Source: Pseudomonas orientalis
Lineage (GTDB): Bacteria; Pseudomonadota; Gammaproteobacteria; Pseudomonadales; Pseudomonadaceae
Direction of reading: 5' to 3'
Assembly (NCBI RefSeq): GCF_022807995.1
Contig: NZ_CP094351.1
Location: forward strand, 5,379,501-5,443,500
Length of the DNA: 64,000 nt
Shown here: piece by piece, positions 41,793 through 50,798 of the stretch
Layout: every line of letters starts with the position of its first letter
Position numbering within the stretch: position 1 is the first letter of the stretch
The notes under the pieces: model-generated
Told to the model about the DNA's origin: nothing
Databases searched by the model: none
Seen by the model: the letters and a program-made list of their open reading frames with translations, nothing else
Program-made: the position numbers and the translations under genes

Positions 41793-42362
41793 ATGAAAAA
41801 TGTCAGCCCGACCTACCTCAAGCACCACTTCCTGATCGCCATGCCCCATATGGCCGACCCGAACTTTGCGCAGACCTTGACCTACATCGTCGAGCACACG
41901 GCCAATGGTGCCATGGGGTTGGTGGTGAACCGCCCGCAGGAGCTGAACCTGGCCGACATCCTCGAGCAACTGCGCCCGGAAATCGATCCTCCCGCCAGTT
42001 GCCAGGGCGTGCCGATCTACTTCGGCGGGCCGGTGCAGACCGATCGCGGTTTCGTGTTGCACCCCACCGGACCGAAGTTCCAGGCCACGGTTGACCTTGA
42101 GGGCGTGTCCCTGTCCACGTCCCAGGATGTGTTGTTCGCGATCGCCGACGGTGTCGGCCCTGAACAAAGTGTGATTACCCTGGGATACGCCGGTTGGGAA
42201 GCCGGGCAACTGGAGGCCGAACTGGCCAGCAATGCCTGGCTGACCTGCCCCTTCGACGCCGACATCCTGTTCAACACTGCCAGCGAACTGCGCCTGGAAG
42301 CGGCCGCCGCCAAGCTGCGAGTCAACCTCAGCCTGTTGACCAGCCAGGCGGGGCACGCCTGA
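41793..42362 (+). CDS. algH: UPF0301 protein YqgE/AlgH
   Basis: A 189-residue protein of the YqgE/AlgH family. LKHHFLIAMPHMADPNFAQTLTYIVEH and GAMGLVVNRP are strongly conserved family blocks, and FGGPVQTDRGFVLH follows. AlgH was linked to alginate regulation in P. aeruginosa, but its biochemical role is uncertain. The ATG at 41793 gives MKNVSPTYLK. Its stop shares one base with the ruvX start (TGATG). Confidence 0.93.
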   Translation: MKNVSPTYLKHHFLIAMPHMADPNFAQTLTYIVEHTANGAMGLVVNRPQELNLADILEQLRPEIDPPASCQGVPIYFGGPVQTDRGFVLHPTGPKFQATVDLEGVSLSTSQDVLFAIADGVGPEQSVITLGYAGWEAGQLEAELASNAWLTCPFDADILFNTASELRLEAAAAKLRVNLSLLTSQAGHA

Positions 42363-42799
42363 TGGCCTTGCGTCTGATCCTGGGGTTTGACTACGGCACC
42401 AAACAGATCGGCGTTGCGGTCGGCCAGGTGATTACCGGCCAGGCCCGCGAGCTGTGCACATTGAAGGCTCAGAACGGCGTGCCGGACTGGAACCAGGTCG
42501 AAGCGCTGATCAAGGAATGGAAGCCCGATGCAGTGGTGGTCGGCCTGCCCCTGAACATGGACGGCACGCCCAGCGACATGTGCCTGCGCGCCGAAAAATT
42601 CGCCCGCCGCCTCAACGGTCGCTACAACATTCCCTTCTATACCCACGATGAACGCCTGACCACCTTTGAAGCCAAGGGCGAGCGACGCGACCGTGGCGGG
42701 CAGAAGGGCAGCTACCGCGACAACCCCGTGGACGCCATCGCCGCCGCCTTGCTGTTGCAGGGCTGGCTGGATGAAAACACCGCTTTATTTGAATCCTGA
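42362..42799 (+). CDS. ruvX: RNase H-like protein RuvX (YqgF)
   Basis: A 145-residue RNase H-fold protein. LGFDYGTKQIGVAVG holds the first catalytic Asp, VVVGLPLNMDG and HDERLTT the others. The family trims the 5' end of pre-16S rRNA and has been proposed as a Holliday-junction resolvase. The ATG overlaps the algH stop by one base, so the two are coupled. A type B REPIN separates it from pyrR. Confidence 0.93.
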   Translation: MALRLILGFDYGTKQIGVAVGQVITGQARELCTLKAQNGVPDWNQVEALIKEWKPDAVVVGLPLNMDGTPSDMCLRAEKFARRLNGRYNIPFYTHDERLTTFEAKGERRDRGGQKGSYRDNPVDAIAAALLLQGWLDENTALFES

Positions 42800-42831
42800 C
42801 TGACGCGGCTTGCCTGTCATCAACGCTGTTT

Positions 42832-42928
42832 GTAGGAGCGAGCTTGCTCGCGAAGAACGTCAACGATAACGCATGAACCTGGATAAACACGGTGCCTGTG
42901 GGTTCTTCGCGAGCAAGCTCGCTCCTAC
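42832..42928. repeat. REPIN, type B
   Basis: Inverted copies of GTAGGAGCGAGCTTGCTCGC about 57 bases apart between ruvX and pyrR. Confidence 0.85.
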
Positions 42929-42957
42929 ACACCATCGCCTGCCTTGAAGGAGCCACC

Positions 42958-43464
42958 ATGAGCTTGCCGAACCCTGCCGAACTGATCAGCCAGATGGCCA
43001 CGCGCCTCACGGCGCACCTGCAACACCGTGCCATCAGCGAGCCGCGCTTCATCGGCATCCGCACCGGCGGTGTGTGGGTGGCCCAGGCCTTGCTGGAAGC
43101 ACTGGGCAGTGACTCGCCCCTGGGTACGCTGGATGTGTCCTTCTACCGTGACGACTTCAGCCAGAACGGCCTGCATCCGCAAGTGCAACCCTCGGCCCTG
43201 CCATTCGAGGTAGAAGGCCAGCACCTGGTGTTGATCGACGACGTACTGATGAGTGGCCGCACCATCCGTGCGGCCATGAACGAGCTGTTCGACTACGGCC
43301 GCCCGGCCAGTATCACGCTGGTGTGCCTGCTGGACCTGGATGCTGGCGAGTTGCCGATCAGCCCGGATGTGGTCGGCGCAACGCTGTCCCTGGAAGCCCA
43401 CCAGCGGGTAAAATTGTCCGGTCCCACGCCGCTCGAACTCGAACTGCAAGACCTTGCCCTTTAA
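42958..43464 (+). CDS. pyrR: PyrR bifunctional regulator / uracil phosphoribosyltransferase
   Basis: A 168-residue phosphoribosyltransferase-fold protein with the PRPP-binding motif VLIDDVLMSGRTIRAAM. In pseudomonads pyrR is located just before pyrB; in Bacillus it attenuates pyr operons by binding RNA, but no classical PyrR attenuator is evident here, so in this organism its regulatory role is uncertain. AAGGAG precedes the ATG. pyrB follows after 24 bases. Confidence 0.94.
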   Translation: MSLPNPAELISQMATRLTAHLQHRAISEPRFIGIRTGGVWVAQALLEALGSDSPLGTLDVSFYRDDFSQNGLHPQVQPSALPFEVEGQHLVLIDDVLMSGRTIRAAMNELFDYGRPASITLVCLLDLDAGELPISPDVVGATLSLEAHQRVKLSGPTPLELELQDLAL

Positions 43465-43488
43465 ACCGCCTTGTACAGAGTCCCCGCG

Positions 43489-44493
43489 ATGACGCCTCTA
43501 GATGCCAAGCGCCCGCTGCAGCTCAATGCTCAGGGCCAGTTGCAACATTTCCTGTCCCTCGATGGTTTGCCCCGCGAGCTGCTCACCGAAATCCTCGACA
43601 CCGCCGACTCGTTCCTCGAAGTCGGTGGCCGGGCGGTGAAGAAGGTTCCGCTGCTGCGCGGCAAGACCATCTGCAACGTGTTCTTCGAGAACTCCACGCG
43701 CACCCGCACCACCTTTGAACTGGCGGCCCAGCGGCTGTCGGCTGACGTGATCACGTTGAACGTGTCCACCTCGTCGGCCAGCAAGGGCGAAACCCTGCTC
43801 GACACCCTGCGCAACCTGGAAGCCATGGCCGCCGACATGTTCGTGGTGCGCCACGGCGACTCCGGCGCCGCGCACTTCATCGCCGAACATGTGTGCCCGA
43901 ATGTGGCAATCATCAACGGCGGCGACGGCCGCCACGCCCATCCGACCCAGGGCATGCTCGACATGCTCACCATCCGTCGGCACAAGGGCGGCTTTGAAAA
44001 CCTCTCGGTGGCCATCGTCGGTGACATCCTGCACTCGCGGGTTGCGCGCTCGAACATGCTGGCCCTCAAAGCCCTGGGCTGTCCGGACATCCGCGTGATC
44101 GCCCCGAAAACGCTGCTGCCCATCGGCATCGAGCAGTACGGCGTGAAGGTCTATACCAATATGGCCGAAGGCCTCAAGGATGTGGACGTGGTGATCATGC
44201 TGCGCCTGCAACGCGAACGCATGGCCGGCGGCCTGCTGCCGAGCGAGGGCGAGTTCTATCGCCTGTTCGGCCTGACCACCGCGCGCCTGGCCGGCGCCAA
44301 GCCGGATGCCATCGTGATGCACCCGGGCCCGATCAACCGCGGGGTGGAAATCGAATCGGCGGTGGCCGACGGTCCGCAATCGGTGATTCTCAACCAGGTG
44401 ACCTACGGCATCGCCATCCGCATGGCCGTAATGTCCATGGCCATGAGCGGGCAAACCGCGCAACGTCAATTCGAGCAGGAGAACGCCCAGTGA
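43489..44493 (+). CDS. pyrB: Aspartate carbamoyltransferase catalytic subunit
   Basis: A 334-residue enzyme that makes carbamoyl aspartate from carbamoyl phosphate and aspartate, the committed step of pyrimidine synthesis. The carbamoyl-phosphate site STRTRT is at residues 69-74, and MHPGPINRGVEI near the C-terminus is diagnostic. The N-terminal ~35-residue extension before the core is a feature of pseudomonad ATCases that form a dodecamer with PyrC'. It overlaps pyrC' by 4 bases. Confidence 0.96.
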   Translation: MTPLDAKRPLQLNAQGQLQHFLSLDGLPRELLTEILDTADSFLEVGGRAVKKVPLLRGKTICNVFFENSTRTRTTFELAAQRLSADVITLNVSTSSASKGETLLDTLRNLEAMAADMFVVRHGDSGAAHFIAEHVCPNVAIINGGDGRHAHPTQGMLDMLTIRRHKGGFENLSVAIVGDILHSRVARSNMLALKALGCPDIRVIAPKTLLPIGIEQYGVKVYTNMAEGLKDVDVVIMLRLQRERMAGGLLPSEGEFYRLFGLTTARLAGAKPDAIVMHPGPINRGVEIESAVADGPQSVILNQVTYGIAIRMAVMSMAMSGQTAQRQFEQENAQ

Positions 44494-45761
44494 AGCTCAG
44501 CATTCTCGGCGCCCGAGTCATCGATCCGGCCAGCGGCCTGGATCAAGTCACCGACCTTCACCTGGACGCCGGCAAGATTATCGCCATCGGTGCCGCGCCC
44601 GCAGGCTTCAGCGCAGTCGAAAGCATCGACGCCAAAGGCCTGGTCGCCGCGCCCGGGCTGGTGGACCTCAACGTCGCCCTGCGTGAGCCCGGCTACAGTC
44701 GCAAAGGCAACATCACCAGCGAAACCCGCGCCGCCGCCGCCGGTGGCGTGACCAGCCTGTGCTGCCCGCCGAACACCAAGCCGGTGCTGGACACTTCAGC
44801 GGTCACCGAGCTGATCCTCGACCGCGCCCGTGAAGCGGGTAACTGCAAAGTGCTCCCTGTGGGCGCGCTGAGCAAAGGCCTGGAGGGCGAGCAACTGGCT
44901 GAACTGATCGCCTTGCGCGACGCCGGTTGCGTAGCGTTCAGCAACGGCCTGGAAAGCTTTCGCAGCACGCGTACCTTGTGCCGGGCCCTGGAATACGCGG
45001 CCACCTTCGACCTGACGGTAATCTTTCATTCCCAGGACCGCGACCTGGCTGAAGGCGGCCTGGCCCATGAAGGTGCGGTGGCCAGCTTCCTCGGTTTGCC
45101 GGGCATCCCGGAAACCGCAGAAACCGTGGCCCTGGCCCGTGACCTGTTGCTGGTGGAACAAAGCGGCGTACGCGCGCATTTCAGCCAGCTGACCAGCGCC
45201 CGCGGCGTCGCCCTGATTGCCCAGGCCCAGGCCCGCGGCTTGCCGGTGACGGCGGACGTGGCGCTGTACCAGTTGATCCTGACCGATGAGGCGCTGATCG
45301 ACTTCTCCAGCCTGTACCACGTGCAACCGCCGCTGCGCACCCTGGTCGATCGTGAGGGTTTGCGTGCGGCGGTGAAATCGGGCGTGGTCTCGGCGATCTC
45401 CAGCCACCACCAGCCCCACGAACGCGATGCCAAGCTGGCGCCGTTTGGTGCCACCGAGCCAGGCATCAGCAGCGTCGAGTTGCTGCTGCCGTTGGCAATG
45501 ACCCTGGTGGAGGATGGCTTGCTGGACCTGCCGACGCTGCTGGCACGCCTGAGCACCGGCCCGGCCGACGCCTTGCGCCTGCCGGCGGGTAAGTTGGCGG
45601 TGGGTTCGGCGGCGGATCTGGTGCTGTTCGATCCGGCCAGTTCCACGGTTGCCGGGGAACACTGGCTGTCCAAAGGCGAAAACTGCCCGTTCGTTGGCCA
45701 CAGCCTGCCGGCCACGGTGCGCTACACCTTGATGGATGGGCGGATCAGCTACCAGGCTTGA
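44490..45761 (+). CDS. pyrC': Dihydroorotase-like PyrC' (probably inactive)
   Basis: A 423-residue dihydroorotase homologue. The zinc-binding HxH expected in PGLVDLHVHLREPG is replaced by Asn61 and Ala63 (PGLVDLNVALREPG), so it should lack activity. This is the known PyrC' of pseudomonads, which holds the PyrB dodecamer together; a separate active pyrC lies elsewhere. It overlaps pyrB by 4 bases, ensuring equal production. Confidence 0.93.
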   Translation: MKLSILGARVIDPASGLDQVTDLHLDAGKIIAIGAAPAGFSAVESIDAKGLVAAPGLVDLNVALREPGYSRKGNITSETRAAAAGGVTSLCCPPNTKPVLDTSAVTELILDRAREAGNCKVLPVGALSKGLEGEQLAELIALRDAGCVAFSNGLESFRSTRTLCRALEYAATFDLTVIFHSQDRDLAEGGLAHEGAVASFLGLPGIPETAETVALARDLLLVEQSGVRAHFSQLTSARGVALIAQAQARGLPVTADVALYQLILTDEALIDFSSLYHVQPPLRTLVDREGLRAAVKSGVVSAISSHHQPHERDAKLAPFGATEPGISSVELLLPLAMTLVEDGLLDLPTLLARLSTGPADALRLPAGKLAVGSAADLVLFDPASSTVAGEHWLSKGENCPFVGHSLPATVRYTLMDGRISYQA

Positions 45762-45780
45762 AGCGGGCACGGTAAAAAAA

Positions 45781-45868
45781 GTGGGAGGGGGCTTGCCCCC
45801 GATAGCGGAGTGTCAGCTACCAAATCTATTGGCTGACACACTGCAATCGGGGGCAAGCCCCCTCCCAC
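45781..45868. repeat. REPIN, type A
   Basis: Inverted pair of GTGGGAGGGGGCTTGCCCCC units between pyrC' and the convergent TM2-domain gene. Confidence 0.85.
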
Positions 45869-45896
45869 ATTTGGTTCTATATTGGATAGGGGAGAT

Positions 45897-46325
45897 TCAG
45901 CGGCCGCCATTACGCTCGGCGTTGCGGATAGAAATCTGGCTGTTCAATGTCCAGAAGTCATACAGCACCCCAATCAGGAACAAACCACCGGTCAGCAGGT
46001 AGATCAGGCCGGTGATCCATTTGCCCTGGTACATCCGGTGCACGCCGAACACACCCAGGAACGCCAACAGAATCCAGGCCACGTTGTATTCGATGGGCCC
46101 GGCGGTAAAACGCAGGTCGGCTTCACGGTCCATGGCCGGGATCAGGAACAAGTCGATCAGCCAGCCAATACCCAGCAGGCCGAAGGTGAAAAACCAGATT
46201 GTCCCGGTGACCGGCTTACCGTAATAAAAGCGATGGGCTCCGGTAAAACCGAAAATCCACAGCAGGTAACCGATCACCTTGCTGTGGGTGTCTTGTTGCG
46301 TAGCAACCTGTTGATAGCCGTTCAT
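45897..46325 (-). CDS. TM2 domain-containing membrane protein
   Basis: A 142-residue protein with two TM2-type helical pairs: GYLLWIFGFTGAHRFYYGKPVTG...WLIDLFLIP and WILLAFLGVFGVHRMYQGKWITG...GVLYDFWTL. The G-hydrophobic-G-HR-Y/F-GK pattern is diagnostic. The function of bacterial TM2 proteins is not known. It ends in a positively charged tail and is convergent with the pyr operon. Confidence 0.85.
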   Translation of the reverse strand: MNGYQQVATQQDTHSKVIGYLLWIFGFTGAHRFYYGKPVTGTIWFFTFGLLGIGWLIDLFLIPAMDREADLRFTAGPIEYNVAWILLAFLGVFGVHRMYQGKWITGLIYLLTGGLFLIGVLYDFWTLNSQISIRNAERNGGR

Positions 46326-46514
46326 GAAAGACCTCTTTTCACTTGATAGATAAATTTGTTCATTTTTTTTGTGACTTTTTTACGGGCACCCGACGCACGG
46401 TAAGTGGTATCGTTCTGCCCTCAAACCCTTATGCCACCTGACTTGTGTCGGACAATTGCGGCGAATCGTCGCGTTTTTTCCGAATTTGACCCCAAGGTTC
46501 AGTCGACAAACGGC

Positions 46515-46543
46515 CTGAGAACAGCACAAAAAGCTGTTATAAA
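46515..46543 (+). promoter_or_regulatory. Promoter with internal dyad for the NlpC/P60 gene
   Basis: CTGAGA (46515-46520) and TATAAA (46538-46543) are 17 bases apart. AACAGC (46520-46525) and GCTGTT (46533-46538) form a perfect inverted repeat filling the spacer, where a repressor would block RNA polymerase. Confidence 0.5.
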
Positions 46544-46574
46544 GTTGCGCGCAAACCCATATGAGCCACGCCTA

Positions 46575-47213
46575 ATGCGACCATTTATCAAGACATGGCT
46601 AACCATTTGCCTATTAATGCCACTGGCCGCCCACGCCACCAATCGTGAGCAACGTCTTCCAAACGTTAACGGTTTTACCCCTAAAGTTCATAGCACGCCC
46701 AGCACCGCAAAATCGGCAAAGCCCACCGTCAGCCGCCCGACTCAACTGAGCAAGGCACACGGCAAAACGCTTTCCACGCAGTTGGCCGTGAATACCAAAC
46801 AGAGCAGCAACGTTTTGAGCCGTGCCGTAAACGTGCTCGGTACACCTTATCGTTGGGGCGGCAGCAGCCCAAGTAAAGGGTTCGACTGCAGCGGCCTGGT
46901 GAAATATGCGTTCAACGACGTCAAGGCGGTGGATCTGCCGCGTACGTCCAACGCCATGGCAGCCGGCCACGGGTTGAAAGTTGATCGCAAAGACCTGAAA
47001 CCCGGCGATTTGCTGTTCTTCAAGCTCAAGAGCCGTCAGGTCAACCACGTTGCCATCTACCTGGGCAACGACCGCTTTATCCACGCACCGCGTCGTGGCA
47101 AGTCGGTGAGCATCGATACACTGAAAAAGCCGTTCTGGGACAAGAACTACGTGATCGCCAAGCGGGTACTGCCTAAAGAGCAGAACAACAACCTGCGGAT
47201 CGTGCAGCGCTGA
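46575..47213 (+). CDS. NlpC/P60 (C40) peptidoglycan endopeptidase
   Basis: A 212-residue secreted hydrolase. A signal peptide (residues ~1-22) is followed by a basic, Ser/Thr/Lys-rich linker to about 80 and the NlpC/P60 domain with catalytic Cys105 in FDCSG, His158 in VNHVAIYLG and His170 in IHAPRRG. It is expected to cut peptide stems of peptidoglycan in the periplasm. The ATG at 46575 is the first giving a signal peptide; the ribosome-binding site is weak. It is convergent with pilT in the slot where P. aeruginosa has pilU and other genes. Confidence 0.88.
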   Translation: MRPFIKTWLTICLLMPLAAHATNREQRLPNVNGFTPKVHSTPSTAKSAKPTVSRPTQLSKAHGKTLSTQLAVNTKQSSNVLSRAVNVLGTPYRWGGSSPSKGFDCSGLVKYAFNDVKAVDLPRTSNAMAAGHGLKVDRKDLKPGDLLFFKLKSRQVNHVAIYLGNDRFIHAPRRGKSVSIDTLKKPFWDKNYVIAKRVLPKEQNNNLRIVQR

Positions 47214-47240
47214 TTCCAGGCTGAAAATGCAGTAACCCAT

Positions 47241-47326
47241 GTGGGAGGGGGCTTGCCCCCGATGGCGGTGGATCAGTCAGTTACTTGTGGCTGACCCACT
47301 GCAATCGGGGGCAAGCCCCCTCCCAC
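47241..47326. repeat. REPIN, type A
   Basis: Inverted pair of GTGGGAGGGGGCTTGCCCCC units in the convergent gap between the NlpC/P60 gene and pilT. Confidence 0.85.
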
Positions 47327-47351
47327 ATTGGATTTCATTGTTTGCTGAATC

Positions 47352-48386
47352 TCATAGGTCTGCCGGCACCCTGGCCTTCTCCCGCGCCTCCTCTGCGCTG
47401 ATCACCCCCTCGTTCACCAGCGCCTTCAAGCTCATATCCAGCGTTTTCATCCCCAACGCCCCGCCGGTCTGCATCGCCGAGACCATCTGCGCCACTTTGT
47501 CTTCGCGGATCAGGTTACGAATAGCGGGCGTGCCCAGCATGATTTCGTGAGCCGCGACCCGTCCGCCGCCGATTTTCCTGACCAGCACCTGGGAGACCAC
47601 CGCCTGCAGCGACTCCGACAGCATCGAGCGGACCATGGCCTTTTCCCCGGCCGGGAACACGTCCACCAGTCGGTCTACCGTCTTTGCCGCCGAGGTGGTG
47701 TGCAGAGTGCCGAATACCAGGTGCCCGGTCTCAGCGGCCGTCAGCGCCAGGCGGATGGTTTCCAGGTCACGTAGTTCGCCCACCAGAATCACATCCGGGT
47801 CTTCGCGCAACGCCGAGCGCAGCGCCGCCGAGAAGCTGTGGGTATCGCGATGCACCTGGCGCTGGTTGATCAGCGCCATTTTCGGCCTGTGGATAAATTC
47901 GATGGGGTCTTCCAGCGTGAGGATGTGCTGGCGTCGATGCCGGTTCAGATAATCAATCATCGCAGCCAGGGTGGTGGACTTGCCCGAGCCGGTGGGCCCG
48001 GTCACCAGCACCAGGCCGCGCGGCAGCTGCGCGATACGCTGGAACACCTCGCCCAGGCCGAGGTTTTCCAGGCTCTGGATGTCGCTGGGGATGGTGCGAA
48101 ACACCGCGCCCACGCCCCGCTCCTGCCGGAACACATTTACGCGAAAGCGCGCCACGCCGGGCAGTTCGAAGGCAAAGTCTGTTTCAAGAGATGTTTCGAA
48201 ATCCTTTTGTTGGTGCTGGTTGAGCAAAGGGCTCAATAAATCCCCTACCTGCGACCCGCCCAGCACCGGGCAATCCAGCGGCCAGACCTCGCCGTCGATG
48301 CGCAACATCGGCGCCAGGCCCGCCGACAGATGCAGGTCGGAAGCGCCACGGCGTACGCTGGCGGTGAGTAATTCAGTGATATCCAT
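47352..48386 (-). CDS. pilT: PilT type IV pilus retraction ATPase
   Basis: A 344-residue hexameric ATPase that pulls pili back. Walker A GPTGSGKS is at residues 130-137, followed by the Asp box TLEDPIEF, the Walker B-like REDPDVILVGE and the His box TAETGHLVFGTLHT; AIRNLIRE near the end is PilT-specific. The start MDITELL at 48386 matches P. aeruginosa PilT; the upstream frame overlaps yggS. It is divergent from yggS across 57 bases. No pilU follows it. Confidence 0.95.
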   Translation of the reverse strand: MDITELLTASVRRGASDLHLSAGLAPMLRIDGEVWPLDCPVLGGSQVGDLLSPLLNQHQQKDFETSLETDFAFELPGVARFRVNVFRQERGVGAVFRTIPSDIQSLENLGLGEVFQRIAQLPRGLVLVTGPTGSGKSTTLAAMIDYLNRHRRQHILTLEDPIEFIHRPKMALINQRQVHRDTHSFSAALRSALREDPDVILVGELRDLETIRLALTAAETGHLVFGTLHTTSAAKTVDRLVDVFPAGEKAMVRSMLSESLQAVVSQVLVRKIGGGRVAAHEIMLGTPAIRNLIREDKVAQMVSAMQTGGALGMKTLDMSLKALVNEGVISAEEAREKARVPADL

Positions 48387-48443
48387 AGGGCTTTCCATTT
48401 CCAGTAGAATGCCGCGGACTCCATATCCACGGGCGCAACTTGA

Positions 48444-49130
48444 ATGTCGACGATAGCAGACAACATCGGCCTGGTTAGCCAGCGCATCCGCGCCGCCGCC
48501 GACGCCGTGCAGCGTGACGCAAGCGGCATCCACCTGCTGGCCGTGAGCAAGACCAAACCGGCGCAAGCCGTACGCGAAGCCTACGCGGCCGGGATGCATG
48601 ATTTTGGCGAAAACTACCTGCAGGAAGCCTTGGGCAAACAGGCGCAATTATCCGACCTGCCCTTGAGTTGGCACTTCATCGGCCCCATTCAATCGAACAA
48701 GACTCGCGCGATCGCCGAGAATTTCGCCTGGGTGCATTCCGTGGACCGCCTGAAAATCGCACAACGCCTGTCCGAACAACGCCCTGCCGACCTGCCTGCG
48801 CTGAATATCTGCATCCAGGTCAACGTCAGTGGCGAAGCCAGCAAGTCCGGCTGTACGCCCGCCGACCTGCCGGCCCTGGCCAACGCCATCAGCGCCCTGC
48901 CGCGCCTGAAGCTGCGGGGCTTGATGGCGATCCCCGAACCGACTGAAGATCGTGCTGCGCAAGATGCGGCGTTTGCCACGGTACGCGAGCTGCAAGCCAG
49001 CCTGGCCCTGCCGCTCGACACACTTTCCATGGGCATGAGCCACGACCTCGAGTCGGCCATCGCTCAAGGCGCCACCTGGGTGCGGATCGGTACCGCGCTG
49101 TTTGGCGCCCGTGACTACGACCAGCCGTGA
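48444..49130 (+). CDS. yggS: YggS family PLP-binding protein (PLP homeostasis)
   Basis: A 228-residue single-domain PLP-binding barrel. AVSKTKP at residues 32-38 holds the PLP lysine (Lys35), and FGENYLQEALGKQ and WHFIGPIQSNKTR are signature blocks. The family buffers vitamin B6 and affects amino-acid pools; no enzymatic turnover is established. It is co-oriented with proC, a common pairing. Confidence 0.94.
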   Translation: MSTIADNIGLVSQRIRAAADAVQRDASGIHLLAVSKTKPAQAVREAYAAGMHDFGENYLQEALGKQAQLSDLPLSWHFIGPIQSNKTRAIAENFAWVHSVDRLKIAQRLSEQRPADLPALNICIQVNVSGEASKSGCTPADLPALANAISALPRLKLRGLMAIPEPTEDRAAQDAAFATVRELQASLALPLDTLSMGMSHDLESAIAQGATWVRIGTALFGARDYDQP

Positions 49131-49163
49131 AATGGCTGACGTTCATTTAGCTAAGGACCTGTC

Positions 49164-49982
49164 ATGAAAGACATGCGTATTGCCTTTATCGGCGCCGGTA
49201 ACATGGCAGCCAGCCTGATCGGCGGCCTGCGGGCCAAGGGCCTGGACGCTGCGCAGATTCGCGCCAGCGACCCTGGCGCCGAGACCCGCGCCCGGGTCAG
49301 CGCCGAACACGGCATTGAAACCTTTGCCGACAACGCCGAGGCCATTGAAGGCGTCGACGTAATCCTGCTGGCGGTCAAGCCCCAGGCCATGAAAGCCGTG
49401 TGCGAAAGCCTGCGCCCGAGCCTGCAGGCCCATCAACTGGTGGTGTCCATCGCTGCCGGCATCACCTGCGCCAGCATGAACAACTGGCTCGGCTCTCAGC
49501 CAATCGTACGCTGCATGCCGAATACCCCGTCGTTGTTGCGCCAGGGCGTGAGCGGCTTGTACGCCACCGCCGAAGTCAGCGCCGCGCAGCGTGATCAGGC
49601 CCAGGAGCTACTATCGGCCGTGGGCATCGCCCTGTGGCTGGAGCAGGAGCAGCAACTGGACGCGGTCACCGCCGTTTCCGGCAGCGGCCCGGCGTACTTC
49701 TTCCTGCTGATCGAAGCCATGACCGCCGCCGGCGTGAAACTGGGCCTGCCCGCTGACGTTGCCGAGCAACTGGCCGAGCAGACCGCCCTGGGTGCTGCGA
49801 AGATGGCGGTGTCCAGCGAGGTGGACGCGGCCGAGCTGCGCCGTCGCGTAACGTCCCCGGGCGGCACCACGCAAGCCGCGATCGAATCGTTCCAGGCCGG
49901 GGGCTTTGAAGCCCTGGTGGAAAAAGCACTGGGTGCCGCGGCACATCGTTCAGCCGAGATGGCCGAACAACTGGGCAAATAG
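49164..49982 (+). CDS. proC: Pyrroline-5-carboxylate reductase
   Basis: A 272-residue NAD(P)H enzyme catalysing the last step of proline synthesis. IAFIGAGNMAASLIGGL is the Rossmann nucleotide site; VSGSGPAYFFLLIEAM and RRRVTSPGGTTQAAI are the substrate and dimer motifs. It follows yggS by 33 bases and precedes yggT by 25, suggesting one operon yggS-proC-yggT. Confidence 0.96.
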   Translation: MKDMRIAFIGAGNMAASLIGGLRAKGLDAAQIRASDPGAETRARVSAEHGIETFADNAEAIEGVDVILLAVKPQAMKAVCESLRPSLQAHQLVVSIAAGITCASMNNWLGSQPIVRCMPNTPSLLRQGVSGLYATAEVSAAQRDQAQELLSAVGIALWLEQEQQLDAVTAVSGSGPAYFFLLIEAMTAAGVKLGLPADVAEQLAEQTALGAAKMAVSSEVDAAELRRRVTSPGGTTQAAIESFQAGGFEALVEKALGAAAHRSAEMAEQLGK

Positions 49983-50007
49983 TCGTCCCTTACCAAGGTA
50001 ATCAAAC

Positions 50008-50595
50008 ATGCTCGGAATCAATGACGCTGCCGTCTTCATCATCCAGACCCTGGGCAGCCTGTACCTGCTGATCGTGCTGATGCGCTTTATCCTGCAACTG
50101 GTGCGGGCAAACTTCTACAACCCGCTGTGCCAGTTCGTGGTCAAGGCCACCCAACCGCTGCTCAAGCCGCTGCGCCGCGTGATCCCGAGCCTGTTCGGGC
50201 TCGACATGTCGTCGCTGGTACTGGCGCTGCTGCTGCAGATCCTGCTGTTTGTGGTGATCCTGATGCTCAACGGCTACCAGGCCTTCACGGTGCTGCTGTT
50301 GCCATGGGCGCTGATCGGCATTTTCTCGCTGTTTTTGAAGATCATCTTCTGGTCGATGATCATCAGCGTGATCCTCTCGTGGGTCGCACCGGGCAGCCGC
50401 AGTCCGGGTGCGGAGCTGGTGTATCAGATCACCGAGCCCGTGTTGGCGCCATTCCGTCGCCTGATCCCGAACCTGGGCGGGCTGGATATTTCGCCGATCT
50501 TCGCGTTTATCGCGATCCAGCTGATTCAGAGCTGGGTGATTCCGCGTCTGGCGTTCTATGCGTTCATGCCTAAGGAACTGTTCGGTTTAATCTGA
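50008..50595 (+). CDS. yggT: YggT family integral membrane protein
   Basis: A 195-residue membrane protein with two tandem YGGT repeats, each ending in a conserved pair of helices: the first contains FYNPLCQFVVKATQPLLKPLRRVIP, the second VYQITEPVLAPFRRLIPNLGG. It is widely linked to proC and implicated in osmotic tolerance or membrane protein placement; its exact function is not known. Confidence 0.92.
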   Translation: MLGINDAAVFIIQTLGSLYLLIVLMRFILQLVRANFYNPLCQFVVKATQPLLKPLRRVIPSLFGLDMSSLVLALLLQILLFVVILMLNGYQAFTVLLLPWALIGIFSLFLKIIFWSMIISVILSWVAPGSRSPGAELVYQITEPVLAPFRRLIPNLGGLDISPIFAFIAIQLIQSWVIPRLAFYAFMPKELFGLI

Positions 50596-50610
50596 AATAC
50601 GGTAAAAAAT

Positions 50611-50697
50611 GTGGGAGGAGGCTTGCCCCCGATAGCAGTGGGTCAGCTACAGATAAGCTGACTGATCCACCGCAATCGGGGGCAAGCCCCCTCCCAC
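50611..50697. repeat. REPIN, type A
   Basis: Inverted pair; the left unit has one change (GTGGGAGGAGGCTTGCCCCC). It lies between yggT and metX. Confidence 0.85.
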
Positions 50698-50798
50698 ATT
50701 TTGTATCTGTGTATTGAATTGAATACGTGCAGACCATTGCTTGCCGCTGGGGGCCCCGCTCTTTAGACTTACGCCTCATTTAAACGAGAGCAGGGTCG

